A stretch of DNA of 64,000 bases from the NCBI RefSeq assembly GCF_030296835.1, contig NZ_AP027922.1, forward strand, positions 620,001 to 684,000. Reading direction: 5' to 3'. Below, piece after piece: positions 46,841-55,594 of this stretch. This stretch comes from Pseudoalteromonas sp. MM1 (GTDB lineage Bacteria; Pseudomonadota; Gammaproteobacteria; Enterobacterales; Alteromonadaceae). The notes beneath the pieces are model-generated. The model was not told the origin of the DNA, did not search any database, and saw nothing but the letters and a program-made list of their open reading frames with translations. How positions within the stretch are numbered: position 1 is the stretch's first letter; every line of letters starts with the position of its first letter. The translations under genes were made by a program, and so were the position numbers.

Positions 46841-47175
46841 TGGAAAACTGGCGTGAAATAAGTGAAGACATCGTAAGTTCACTACTTGAAGATGGCTCTG
46901 ATCCTGAAATACTTTATGAAGTTGAGCATCATTTTGTATGCGAAGATTTTAGCAAATTAGAGCAAGCGGCACTGGCTGCCTTTAAATTAGGTTACGATGT
47001 TGAAGAACCAGCAGAGCTTGAGCTGGAAGATGGCAGCAAAATTTGGAGCTTTGATATAGTCGTTGAAGCTGAGCTGGATGTAGAAGTTATAATGGAAGAC
47101 GTTGATAAACTTGCAGCGCTAGCTGTTGAGTGTGACGTTGAATACGACGGTTGGGGCACTTACTTTCAAGAGTAA
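46840..47175 (+). CDS. rraB: Ribonuclease E inhibitor RraB
   Basis: A 111-residue acidic protein of the RraB (YjgD) family. Signatures include ISEDIVSSLLEDGSDPE at the start, EHHFVCEDF, and a C-terminal ECDVEYDGWGTYF. RraB binds RNase E and changes degradosome composition, altering mRNA decay. It is translationally coupled to plsC (TAATG), and the pair ends in a hairpin terminator. Confidence 0.94.
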   Translation: MENWREISEDIVSSLLEDGSDPEILYEVEHHFVCEDFSKLEQAALAAFKLGYDVEEPAELELEDGSKIWSFDIVVEAELDVEVIMEDVDKLAALAVECDVEYDGWGTYFQE

Positions 47176-47193
47176 GGCGTTAGCTAGTTGATA

Positions 47194-47226
47194 AAGGCGA
47201 GCATTTATATATGCTCGCTTTTTTTG
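47194..47226 (+). terminator. Rho-independent terminator of plsC-rraB
   Basis: An eight-pair stem (GCGAGCAT at 47197-47204 with ATGCTCGC at 47211-47218) with an AT-rich loop and seven T residues. Confidence 0.92.
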
Positions 47227-47846
47227 TACTTAGGCTAAACATGATTCTTTAAACCGCAGCCTATTTTCAGATATTAATTCACGTTTTTGTGTAATTTCGC
47301 TTTAATATTCCCCTTTATTTAACGGCAAAAATTCAACTTATTCCATATTACCAATTTTGTTTTTGTTATAACCAATTATTATCTTTCATATAAAAAATGT
47401 AATTCCCCTTAGTTTATTCATTAAAAGTTAAGCTTGTTTATATTTTTTTGGTAATAGAGCTTATTTCGCCATACTACTTATTTATTAAATTAAAAAATAT
47501 TTATATTTATCGCTATCATGTTCCTAATGTGTAACTAATTGAATAATTGTGATTATTTATATGTTATAAATACAATATTTAATAAAACTAATACTTATTT
47601 GCTATTGCAAGTTGTGTTGACATATTGGTAACAAAAAATATAGCCTTTATGTCGCCATATGGCATTAATATTGGTAAGGCCAATTTGGGGGTTTTTTAAC
47701 GCTTTTTGTAACCTTGAGTTTCTTGCCAAATCTATTCACACACAAAAATAGAAACCTGCTTACACAGGGTGATCTAAGTTTTAGTGACTGACACAAAACT
47801 AGGTAGTTAGGTTATTTTTATATTCAGGTTTAAAGGAATAAAGATA
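47227..47846. promoter_or_regulatory. Long AT-rich upstream region of the alginate lyase gene
   Basis: About 620 bp with no open frame of note. It contains four copies of TTGGTAA or its complement (47348-47354 as TTACCAA, then 47448-47454, 47625-47631 and 47671-47677), a 10-bp palindrome GCCATATGGC at 47654-47663, and a good sigma-70 promoter candidate. The length and repeated motif suggest a regulated promoter region. No structured RNA is evident. Confidence 0.55.
47617..47644 (+). promoter_or_regulatory. Candidate sigma-70 promoter of the alginate lyase gene
   Basis: A perfect TTGACA (47617-47622) and TATAGC (47639-47644) with a 16-bp spacer. One of the TTGGTAA motifs lies within the spacer, and another lies about 20 bases past the predicted start. 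The 5' leader would be about 195 nt. Confidence 0.55.
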
Positions 47847-49022
47847 ATGATTAACCATAAAAAAATGTTTTTTTACAGCGCAATTGCGACAAGTTCAGCA
47901 CTATCTCATGCTGCAACAATTAATAATGCAGGCTTTGAAAGTGGCTTTAGTAACTGGAACGAAACTGATCCAGCCGCTATTTCTTCAGATGCTTACAGTG
48001 GCTCAAAATCGTTAAAAATTCAGGGTAGCCCAGCACGGGTTTATCAAGTGGTAGATATACAGCCCAATACTGAATACACCCTAAGTGCTTATGTGCTGGG
48101 TAAAGGGCAAATTGGTGTAAACGATTTAAATGGTTTATTTAAAAACCAAACTTTTAATGTTTCTTCGTGGACTAAAGTTACAAAAACTTTTACCTCAGCC
48201 AATACCAATTCACTGCAGGTTTTCGCTAAACACTACAACAACACCAGCGATGTAAGATTTGATAATTTTGCCTTGGTTGAAGGCAGTGACAGCAACGATG
48301 GTGGTTCAGGTGGCGGCAGCGATAACTCAGATAGCTCAACAATTCCTAGTAGCATAACCAGTGGTAGTATTTTTGATTTAGAAGGGGATAACCCAAACCC
48401 TCTCGTTGACGATAGCACCTTGGTGTTTGTGCCTTTAGAAGCGCAACATATTACGCCTAATGGTAATGGCTGGCGTCATGAATATAAGGTTAAAGAAAGC
48501 TTACGCGTTGCAATGACTCAAACCTATGAGGTGTTTGAAGCTACTGTAAAAGTTGAGATGTCAGATGGTGGCAAAACAATTATATCGCAGCACCATGCTA
48601 GCGATACCGGTACTATATCTAAAGTGTATGTGTCAGATACTGATGAGTCTGGTTTTAATGACAGTGTAGCGAATAACGGTATTTTTGATGTGTATGTCCG
48701 TTTACGAAATACCAGCGGTAATGAAGAAAAATTTGCTTTGGGTACAATGACCAGCGGCGAGTCATTTAACTTGCGTGTTGTTAACAACTACGGCGATGTG
48801 GAGGTTACGGCATTTGGAAACTCGTTCGGTATACCGGTAGAGGATGATTCGCAGTCATACTTTAAGTTTGGTAACTATCTGCAATCGCAAGACCCATACA
48901 CACTTGATAAATGTGGTGAGGCAGGAAACTCTAACTCGTTTAAAAACTGTTTTGAGGATTTAGGCATTACAGAGTCTAAAGTGACGATGACGAATGTTAG
49001 TTATACCCGTCAAACAAACTAA
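47847..49022 (+). CDS. Secreted alginate lyase, PL18 family, with N-terminal carbohydrate-binding module
   Basis: A 391-residue secreted protein with an AAAGGAAT ribosome-binding site. It has a signal peptide (about 1-22), a jelly-roll carbohydrate-binding module (about 23-145: NAGFESGFSNWNET ... VRFDNFAL), a Ser/Gly/Asp linker (about 147-168) and a catalytic domain of the alginate lyase superfamily. Three motif blocks are seen: WRHEYKV (209-215), QHH (248-250; QxH in the family) and YFKFGNYLQ (338-346), the last including Tyr344. The C-terminal pattern (NSFKNCF, TESKVTMTNVSY) is that of PL18 lyases known from Pseudoalteromonas such as Aly-SJ02. It cleaves alginate by beta-elimination outside the cell. 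There is no other alginate-utilisation gene beside it. Confidence 0.88.
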   Translation: MINHKKMFFYSAIATSSALSHAATINNAGFESGFSNWNETDPAAISSDAYSGSKSLKIQGSPARVYQVVDIQPNTEYTLSAYVLGKGQIGVNDLNGLFKNQTFNVSSWTKVTKTFTSANTNSLQVFAKHYNNTSDVRFDNFALVEGSDSNDGGSGGGSDNSDSSTIPSSITSGSIFDLEGDNPNPLVDDSTLVFVPLEAQHITPNGNGWRHEYKVKESLRVAMTQTYEVFEATVKVEMSDGGKTIISQHHASDTGTISKVYVSDTDESGFNDSVANNGIFDVYVRLRNTSGNEEKFALGTMTSGESFNLRVVNNYGDVEVTAFGNSFGIPVEDDSQSYFKFGNYLQSQDPYTLDKCGEAGNSNSFKNCFEDLGITESKVTMTNVSYTRQTN

Positions 49023-49035
49023 GTAGTCACTTAAT

Positions 49036-49061
49036 TATGGCCACTCAATTGAGTGGCCATA
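49036..49061. terminator. 26-bp perfect palindrome after the alginate lyase gene
   Basis: The 26 bases from 49036 to 49061 are exactly self-complementary around an AATT centre. It starts 14 bases after the lyase stop and lies between two convergent genes. It can form a stable hairpin in both transcripts but lacks a T run, so a terminator or a protein-binding site are both possible. Confidence 0.6.
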
Positions 49062-49079
49062 TTAAATATGCGTTTTAAT

Positions 49080-50051
49080 TTACAGCCATTTCTTATTTTT
49101 AAAATACACGCCGATACCACCTGTAAGCACTATTAAAAAAATCACAAATGCACTAAATGCATAAGGGTTTTCAGTGCCAGGTATACCGCCGACATTTACC
49201 CCTAAAAGGCCCGTTAAAAAGCCCAGCGGTAAAAAAAGTGCAGCCACCACCGACATAACATACATACGCTGGTTTAATTGCTCAGATACTTGGTTGGTAA
49301 TCGTTTGCTGAATAATTTGCGCACGCTCTATTGCACTATCAAGCTCTTCTAAGTAACGAATAAGTAAGTTAGTGGTTTCGTTTAGCTTTGCTTTATCTTC
49401 ATTTAAAAGCCATGGGTAGTGGTTATTTACCATTAAACTAAGTGCTTCTTTTTGCGGTTTTAAGTAACGCTTTAAGGCAATTGTTTGGCGGCGCAGTTGA
49501 GATAAACCTTGGTTATCAAACTTTTTACTTGGTTCATCTATTTCTTCTTCAAACTCGTCGAGTGTTTCATCGAGCGAATCAATAACACTTTGCATTCGTG
49601 ATGTCAGCTTTTGGGTAATAGCGCACACCAGTTCAGATATAGTGCATGGGCCATGACCAGCATTGAGCTCTGCTAATATATCTTGAATCGAAAGTAGGCG
49701 ACGTTTGCGTGTTGTGATAACCACTGATTCGCTGATAAATAAACGAATTGAGACCATGTCCTCAGGGCTTTGTGCTGGATTTAAATTAACACCACGCAAA
49801 AACAGCATATGGCCGTTAGTACTCGGTGTTAAGCGTGGACGAGTTTCATCTGCAATCAACGAGTCAAGCTCAAAGTCGGTAAGGTGCTCTTGGTTTTTTA
49901 GCCATGTAACCGCTTCGCTTTGGCTATAGTCCATGTGTATCCAAAGTTTACCTTGGTTTGGCTGCCAATTATTTAAATCGCGGGTGTTTTCTATGGCGCG
50001 AGCGCCGCCTTTTTCATCAAGCACCAGTGCATGCAGTAAACCATTAATCAT
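49080..50051 (-). CDS. CorA-family metal transporter, ZntB-like
   Basis: A 323-residue protein with a large cytoplasmic N-terminal domain (about 1-260, ending in long coiled-coil helices) and two C-terminal transmembrane helices. The pore signature is GVNVGGIPG, as in ZntB, instead of the strict GMN of CorA. ZntB transports zinc, probably by proton coupling. ATG start. It is convergent with the alginate lyase and divergent from the rimK cluster across a 288-bp gap. Confidence 0.88.
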   Translation of the reverse strand: MINGLLHALVLDEKGGARAIENTRDLNNWQPNQGKLWIHMDYSQSEAVTWLKNQEHLTDFELDSLIADETRPRLTPSTNGHMLFLRGVNLNPAQSPEDMVSIRLFISESVVITTRKRRLLSIQDILAELNAGHGPCTISELVCAITQKLTSRMQSVIDSLDETLDEFEEEIDEPSKKFDNQGLSQLRRQTIALKRYLKPQKEALSLMVNNHYPWLLNEDKAKLNETTNLLIRYLEELDSAIERAQIIQQTITNQVSEQLNQRMYVMSVVAALFLPLGFLTGLLGVNVGGIPGTENPYAFSAFVIFLIVLTGGIGVYFKNKKWL

Positions 50052-50339
50052 ATTTAAAACTCATATAATAGTGTATTTTTAATACAGTTAACTATAGTGT
50101 ATCTGCACAGTGCTTTACAAACTTACCTTAACTTTTAATAAGTTAAGTTTATTTTATAAAACATACGCAGAGTATTTATGCGTAATAAAGCGGCTATAAG
50201 CTGTAATTAGCAAGGCGCGCATTGTGTGATTAGTTCCTATTAAAGATCAATTTAATTTACTAATCGACTAGATAAATTTATTTCGTTGGTGTTTTTTGAC
50301 CCGTAGCGTATAAGTCACTTTTTTATTAAGGGCACATTT

Positions 50340-50768
50340 ATGACAGCAAAGATCACCGTTGGTTGGCGTGAGTGGGTAAGTTTACCTGAGCTAGGCATTG
50401 AGAAGATAAAAGCAAAAATTGATACTGGCGCCCGCACTTCATGTATTCATGCAATTAACATTGAAGAGTACGAAGTTAGCGGAGAAAAATGGGTTAAATT
50501 TACCGCCCAGCCATTGCAAGATGATGAACAAACGCAAATCACTTGCAATGCAAAAGTTAAAAAAATGAAGTACGTAACCAGCTCAAGTGGGCAAAAAGAG
50601 TTACGTTATTTTGTAGAAACAACATTGTATGCAGGGCAGCATAGCTGGCCAATAGAAGTTACTTTAACAAGTAGAGCAACAATGAAGTTTAGAATGTTAT
50701 TAGGGCGTACTGCCATGGAAAATCGTATAGTCGTTGACCCGGCTTTATCTCATTTATTAGATAGTTAA
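50340..50768 (+). CDS. Retropepsin-like zinc protease family protein (RimB-like)
   Basis: A 142-residue protein of the family annotated as ATP-dependent zinc protease (PF05618). [15 protein letters not shown] is the aspartic-protease-like D-T-G-A block, followed by a C-terminal [12 protein letters not shown]. In Pseudomonas the RimB protein encoded beside RimK belongs to this family and modulates RimK activity on ribosomal protein S6. Here it is the first gene of a three-gene run and lies ten bases before rimK, so a similar role is likely. Confidence 0.85.
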   Translation: MTAKITVGWREWVSLPELGIEKIKAKIDTGARTSCIHAINIEEYEVSGEKWVKFTAQPLQDDEQTQITCNAKVKKMKYVTSSSGQKELRYFVETTLYAGQHSWPIEVTLTSRATMKFRMLLGRTAMENRIVVDPALSHLLDS

Positions 50769-50778
50769 GGTTTTAACT

Positions 50779-51684
50779 ATGAAAATTGGTATTTTATCTC
50801 GCAACAGAAATTTGTATTCAACGCGCCGCTTAATTGAAGCGGCTGAGGCACGCGGTCACGAGGTAAAAGTGATTGATGCACTTCGTTGCTATATGAATAT
50901 AAACTCAGAGCAGCCAGAAATTCACTACCGTGGTGAAAACTTAAAAGATTTTGACGCCATTGTTCCGCGTATTGGTGCATCGGTGACGTTTTATGGTTGC
51001 TCTGTTTTACGTCAGTTTGAAATGATGGGGGTTTACCCTGTTAACGAATCGGTGGCTATTTCACGTTCGCGCGATAAATTACGTTCACTTCAGCTGTTGT
51101 CACGTAAAGGCGTAGGCATGCCAGTAACAGGTTTTGCCAGCAAACCCGATGATGTAAAAGACTTACTTGAAATGGTAGGTGGTGCACCGGTTGTTATTAA
51201 ATTACTTGAAGGCACACAAGGCATTGGCGTGGTGCTTGCTGAAACACGCAAAGCGGCTGAAAGTGTTATTGAAGCGTTTATGGGCTTAAAAGCCAATATT
51301 ATGGTTCAAGAATACATTAAAGAAGCCGGCGGTGCCGACATTCGTTGTTTTGTATTAGGTGATAAAGTAATAGCAGCGATGAAGCGCCAAGCTCAAGAGG
51401 GTGAGTTCCGTTCAAACCTTCACCGCGGTGGTAGCGCTACACTGGTACGCATTACCCCAGAGGAGCGTAAAACGGCTGTAGCTGCAGCAAAAGCAATGGG
51501 CTTAAATGTAGCGGGTGTTGACTTACTTCGCTCATCTCGTGGACCACTGGTAATGGAAGTTAACTCTTCACCAGGCCTTGAGGGTATTGAAGTAGCAACA
51601 GGTAAAGATATTGCGGGCATGGTAATCGACTTTATCGAAAAAAATGCTGCTATTAAAGGAACTGCAACTCGTGGCAAAGGTTAA
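50779..51684 (+). CDS. rimK: Ribosomal protein S6 glutamate ligase RimK
   Basis: A 301-residue ATP-grasp ligase (E. coli RimK is 300). It begins [17 protein letters not shown] and has [19 protein letters not shown], the ATP-grasp block [14 protein letters not shown] and the C-terminal metal site [14 protein letters not shown]. RimK adds glutamate residues to the C terminus of S6, changing ribosome behaviour. It overlaps the next gene by 14 bases. Confidence 0.96.
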   Translation: MKIGILSRNRNLYSTRRLIEAAEARGHEVKVIDALRCYMNINSEQPEIHYRGENLKDFDAIVPRIGASVTFYGCSVLRQFEMMGVYPVNESVAISRSRDKLRSLQLLSRKGVGMPVTGFASKPDDVKDLLEMVGGAPVVIKLLEGTQGIGVVLAETRKAAESVIEAFMGLKANIMVQEYIKEAGGADIRCFVLGDKVIAAMKRQAQEGEFRSNLHRGGSATLVRITPEERKTAVAAAKAMGLNVAGVDLLRSSRGPLVMEVNSSPGLEGIEVATGKDIAGMVIDFIEKNAAIKGTATRGKG

Positions 51685-52729
51685 AATTAACCGCCCTTTT
51701 ACCTTATTAGGTGAAAGCGTTGGCGTGGGCGAGCGTAAAACCCTTGCTTTAGAGGCTGCTAAACTTTACACCCATTCACCACTTAATATACCTATTGAGG
51801 TGGTTAATGGTGTGATGGAAGGGCCTGTTTTAATGGTATGTGCAGCTATTCATGGTGATGAGCTAAATGGTGTAGAAGTTGTACGCCAGCTGCTTTCTAA
51901 AATAGATGCAAGCCAGTTACGCGGAACCATAATCGCGGTGCCGATTGTTAATGTATTTGGCTTTATTCATAAATCGCGTTATTTACCAGATAGACGCGAT
52001 ATGAACCGAAGCTTCCCAGGATCTGAGCGCGGATCGCTAGCGGGGCGTATGGCACATATGTTTTTTAATCAGGTGGCGGTACATTGTACGCATATTATTG
52101 ACTTACATACCGGTGCTATTCATCGGACTAACTTACCGCAAATACGCGCTAATTTAGAAGATGAAGCAACTGCAGAGATGGCTAAAGCTTTTGGTACGCC
52201 AGCGGTTATAAATGCATCTTTGCGTAATGGCTCTTTGCGCAGCGAAGCTGCTAATTTAGGTATTCCGGTTATTACTTACGAAGCGGGTGAAGCACTACGA
52301 TTTGACCCGATTGCAATTGCCGCCGGTGTGCAAGGGGTAGATTATGTGATGCGTCATTTAAAAATGATCCGTGGCAAACGTCCTAAAAAGCTGCCTGATC
52401 CTATTATTGCAGGTTCTACAAGTTGGATACGTGCTGAGGTAGATGGCATTGTACGCGCGCAGGTATCACTTGGTGAGCATGTAGAAAAAGGCCAAGTGTT
52501 GGCATACATAAGTAGTCCGCTTGGAGACGCTGAACTTGAACTTTTAGCGCCTAAAGGCGGTATTGTTATAGGCCAGCAAACAATGCCACTTGTAAACGAG
52601 GGGGATGCAGTTTTTCATTTGGCTTATTTTGCAAGTGCAAATAGCATAGTAGAGCAGCAGCTAGAGCATTTTATTGATGAGATAAATGATTTAGATGAAG
52701 AGCTTAAAACAGCTGAGCTAAATAATTAG
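51671..52729 (+). CDS. Succinylglutamate desuccinylase/aspartoacylase family protein
   Basis: A 352-residue zinc carboxypeptidase-like protein. Zinc ligands are visible in [14 protein letters not shown] (H..E) and IIDLHTGA (H), with the [12 protein letters not shown] block between. The last 100 residues form a lipoyl-like domain ([22 protein letters not shown]). I take the GTG at 51671, which overlaps the rimK end; the ATG at 51644 has no ribosome-binding site. Its place behind rimK suggests hydrolysis of an N-acyl or glutamyl-type bond, perhaps in S6 modification, but the substrate is unknown. Confidence 0.85.
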   Translation: MAKVKINRPFTLLGESVGVGERKTLALEAAKLYTHSPLNIPIEVVNGVMEGPVLMVCAAIHGDELNGVEVVRQLLSKIDASQLRGTIIAVPIVNVFGFIHKSRYLPDRRDMNRSFPGSERGSLAGRMAHMFFNQVAVHCTHIIDLHTGAIHRTNLPQIRANLEDEATAEMAKAFGTPAVINASLRNGSLRSEAANLGIPVITYEAGEALRFDPIAIAAGVQGVDYVMRHLKMIRGKRPKKLPDPIIAGSTSWIRAEVDGIVRAQVSLGEHVEKGQVLAYISSPLGDAELELLAPKGGIVIGQQTMPLVNEGDAVFHLAYFASANSIVEQQLEHFIDEINDLDEELKTAELNN

Positions 52730-52745
52730 CATTGTGTTAGCTAGT

Positions 52746-52785
52746 AAAAAGCCGCAGTGAGGTTTGCCTTACTGCGGCTTTTTTG
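52746..52785. terminator. Strong bidirectional terminator
   Basis: A 17-pair stem (from AAAAAGCCGCAGT at 52746 to its complement ending at 52783, one wobble) with a TTTG loop, A-rich on one side and T-rich on the other, lies between convergent genes. Confidence 0.93.
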
Positions 52786-52803
52786 TGAATATGACTTTTT
52801 AAA

Positions 52804-53376
52804 CTATGTCTTTTTAGGGCCGATTATGCGTTTTATTACCGGCGCTTTAGTAGGCTTTGGTTCTTTATTTAACACTATAACAGGGCGGGTAACAAACAGG
52901 TTATTAGGATAAACAACCCTATGTCCATCTACATGTTCAAGTAGTACGTTCATTAAGCCTAATTCGACTATGCGGCCTTCTATGTGGTTTGCGCCATCAA
53001 CAATACGTACCCAATTACCTACATGAAAACCGTTTTGAATAAACATGAGTAAAAAAGCGGTAAGGTTACTTAATAAAGACCAAGCTGCGAATAAAGCCAC
53101 CCCAAGCATAGCAAATAATGATGAGCCAAGTACTAATAAGCCGCGCAGCTCAATGCCCCAAAATATCAGCACTAAACACAGTACAACAAACGCTAAAATG
53201 ATTTTTAATAAAAGCTCCGCCCTAAATTTACGATGTATATCTACTTTGCCCTTAATGGCTTTTTCGAGCAGTTTTTTTGTGGCTTTTAATAAAAGTGGAA
53301 AAAGTAAAATAGCAATAAGGGTAACAATTAATTTATATTGCGTACCCATTAGCTCTAGAAGCTCGAACAATTCCAA
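52804..53376 (-). CDS. Small MscS-family mechanosensitive channel protein
   Basis: A 190-residue protein with about three N-terminal hydrophobic helices and a short MscS beta-domain (GFHVGNWVRIVDGANHIEGRIVELGLMNVLL, a 30-residue span described here in part: GNWVRIVDGANH then EGRIVELGL). It lacks the large C-terminal domain of MscS, so the protein is a minimal version. The start is TTG at 53376 with GGGGAG six bases upstream. Such proteins can gate under membrane tension, but small members are often uncharacterised. Confidence 0.85.
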   Translation of the reverse strand: MELFELLELMGTQYKLIVTLIAILLFPLLLKATKKLLEKAIKGKVDIHRKFRAELLLKIILAFVVLCLVLIFWGIELRGLLVLGSSLFAMLGVALFAAWSLLSNLTAFLLMFIQNGFHVGNWVRIVDGANHIEGRIVELGLMNVLLEHVDGHRVVYPNNLFVTRPVIVLNKEPKPTKAPVIKRIIGPKKT

Positions 53377-53409
53377 AGTGTGCTCCCCGTACTATTTATA
53401 AGTAAGTTT

Positions 53410-53430
53410 AAAGCGCTAGTTTAGCGCTTT
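53410..53430 (-). terminator. Inverted repeat after the BamA/TamA-like gene
   Basis: A nine-pair stem (AAAGCGCTA with TAGCGCTTT) and a 3-base loop, 18 bases beyond the minus-strand stop. The trailing T run is weak, so this is only a probable terminator. Confidence 0.55.
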
Positions 53431-53447
53431 CGCTTATTACTCGCTAT

Positions 53448-55157
53448 TTAAAAGGTGTTTTTGACGCTAACTAACCACTGCACTGAATCAACATCATCGT
53501 AGCTATCAAGAGGAGCGGCAATATCAAGGTGGATCATGGTGCCAGAATTTGCTCTGCTTGGCGCTAAGCGCAGTCCAATACCAACATTTTTTAAAACATG
53601 ATCGTTCTCGCCGTTATCTTCATCGTTAAACCAAGCACGGCCCACATCTAAAAAGCCTGCCGCACCTACTTTAAAAAGTTGCAGTAAATCGTATTCCCAG
53701 TAATAACGTTTCTCTAGGCTAACTAAAAAGCTGCGATCGCCGTGCTGGTAATCCATTGGATAGCCGCGCAAACCTGTTTCGCCGCCAAGTGTTAGCTGCT
53801 TATCAGCGGTTAGGTTTTTAGCATACTGGGCGCGAGCTTTAACATACCAAGATTGGTTTTCGCTGGTATTTAAGTAGTACTGCACTTCGCTGGTGGCTAA
53901 AAAGTTTTCTAGTTGCTTTTGCTCTTTATTCCAATAACCATCCACTTGAGCACTAAAGCGCCACAATGTTCTGTCGGTAGTAAAGTGCGCTTTTTTAGCT
54001 TTTAATGAATATACGGCTCTGCTGTCGTCATTGCTAAGTGACTTATCTGAGTAGCCTAATAAGGCCTTGATGTTCCAACCTAAGTTTAAATCTTCGGTGC
54101 GCGAAATACTGTCAAAATTACGCACCTTTATAAAACTGTCTTCAAACCAGTGCCCGCTTACATACGGGTAACTCAGTTTTCTGTTTTGAGCAAGAGGAGC
54201 AAAGGTTGTTTCTATTTCTGCGAAGCGGTCTTCTTGGTTTACATAGCCAAGCGTTAAGCGCTGTGTCCAGCTATCAGACAATGCTTTAGAGTGTCCTAAA
54301 AAAGCACTAAAAAAATCGGTGGTTTGATCAAATTCGCTGTATTCATCACCACGGCGATACAGTGACTCTTCTCGCTGTTCTGAAAAGCTTTTAATACCGT
54401 AGCTATAAGGCGTATCTATGGCATAAAATGGGTAGGTAAGCTCTATTAAGTGGCGTTTTCCATCGCTGTTATCGGCATATTCTAAGCGCCCGCGATAGCG
54501 GCTTGATAATATATTAGGATCGTCATAAACAAATAAGTAACCATTTCTGTCGCTGTCGGTGGTGCGAGAGAATGATAAACGCTTACCCCAGCCCAGTAAG
54601 TTTGACTCGCGAAAACCAATACTCGATTTATTTTCGCCACCACTGCGGCTAAAGCTAATTTCGGGCAGTAATGTCCATAAATCGCGAGTTACCACCGTTA
54701 CCTCTACGTTGCCGTCGCAATTTTCAGCCGCGCTTATTTGCGCATCATATAAATAGTTTTGTTGGCGTAATAACCGCTCAGACTCAGCGAGCTTTTTGGC
54801 ATTGTAATTATCGCCTTGTTTAAATAACAAGATATTACTAATAACGTCTGGCTCGGTTTGAATATGCGCGCGGTTGGCAAAACGAAAAAGCGCGTTATTT
54901 TCCTCTTCCAGCTCGGTATTAAACACATTAAGCTGTTTTAGGGTAATTGAAGCTATTTGGGCATCACTGCGACTATTAACTAGTGTGGTTTTATCTTCAA
55001 CCTCACGGCGTAAATTATTGCTTTTGTCTGAGTGAGTTTGCACCGTGGGGCAGGTGTTAGTTTTATTGGGTGGCTGTTGTGCAAAGGCCTTAGGCGCACT
55101 AAAGCTTATAAGGGCTAAGCTTATACAACAGTGTGCTATCCATTTTTTATTCACCAT
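53448..55157 (-). CDS. BamA/TamA family outer membrane protein
   Basis: A 569-residue outer membrane protein with a signal peptide (about 1-26, ending AFA). An N-terminal periplasmic part includes one POTRA-like segment (LLFKQGDNYNAKKLAESERL), and the C-terminal half is a beta-barrel of the bacterial surface antigen (Omp85) type with GETGLRGYPMDY (GLRGY; equivalent to the VRGF/Y motif) and a terminal Phe. It is shorter than BamA (about 800), so a TamA-like or accessory assembly or export role is more likely. It is transcribed alone. Confidence 0.87.
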   Translation of the reverse strand: MVNKKWIAHCCISLALISFSAPKAFAQQPPNKTNTCPTVQTHSDKSNNLRREVEDKTTLVNSRSDAQIASITLKQLNVFNTELEEENNALFRFANRAHIQTEPDVISNILLFKQGDNYNAKKLAESERLLRQQNYLYDAQISAAENCDGNVEVTVVTRDLWTLLPEISFSRSGGENKSSIGFRESNLLGWGKRLSFSRTTDSDRNGYLFVYDDPNILSSRYRGRLEYADNSDGKRHLIELTYPFYAIDTPYSYGIKSFSEQREESLYRRGDEYSEFDQTTDFFSAFLGHSKALSDSWTQRLTLGYVNQEDRFAEIETTFAPLAQNRKLSYPYVSGHWFEDSFIKVRNFDSISRTEDLNLGWNIKALLGYSDKSLSNDDSRAVYSLKAKKAHFTTDRTLWRFSAQVDGYWNKEQKQLENFLATSEVQYYLNTSENQSWYVKARAQYAKNLTADKQLTLGGETGLRGYPMDYQHGDRSFLVSLEKRYYWEYDLLQLFKVGAAGFLDVGRAWFNDEDNGENDHVLKNVGIGLRLAPSRANSGTMIHLDIAAPLDSYDDVDSVQWLVSVKNTF

Positions 55158-55302
55158 TGAACCTCTTCAATACTACTGCCAATACGAGTCGTAATATCAG
55201 CTTACATCATTGTTATTACAATGTAAGTAAAAGGTATGGATTTTGAAACTAATTAATTGTTACCGTTATGCACTTTTGTTAATTAGAGCATATACAGGCG
55301 TT

Positions 55303-55587
55303 TTAGCTTAAGTAAAAAGCAAGGGCTGCCAATAAATGCTCGGCTTCTTGGCCTTCGCCATTAATCCAAATACTTTCGCTGTAGTGTTCAAAGTTTAAAT
55401 TAAAGGTTTGTTGTTGATAGCTAAAGCGCAATTGATGACGGTCAGCACCGGCTGCGTAGTCAATAATTGTTATTTCATCTGCGTGTAAAAACAATGTGCT
55501 CCACAGCTCAAAGTCTTCATCGTGGGGTGGTTCTACGGGGCTAACTACAATGCATTTATGGGCGTGATTATATTCAATCTGGGTCAT
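55303..55587 (-). CDS. DUF3630 protein
   Basis: A 94-residue soluble acidic protein that matches DUF3630 in my reading: CIVVSPVEPP, LFLHADEITIIDYAAGADRH and a C-terminal HYSESIWINGEG. The family is restricted to gammaproteobacteria and has no known role. It starts seven bases after the recQ stop, so it is almost certainly co-transcribed with recQ. Confidence 0.82.
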   Translation of the reverse strand: MTQIEYNHAHKCIVVSPVEPPHDEDFELWSTLFLHADEITIIDYAAGADRHQLRFSYQQQTFNLNFEHYSESIWINGEGQEAEHLLAALAFYLS

Positions 55588-55594
55588 AGGGTTC

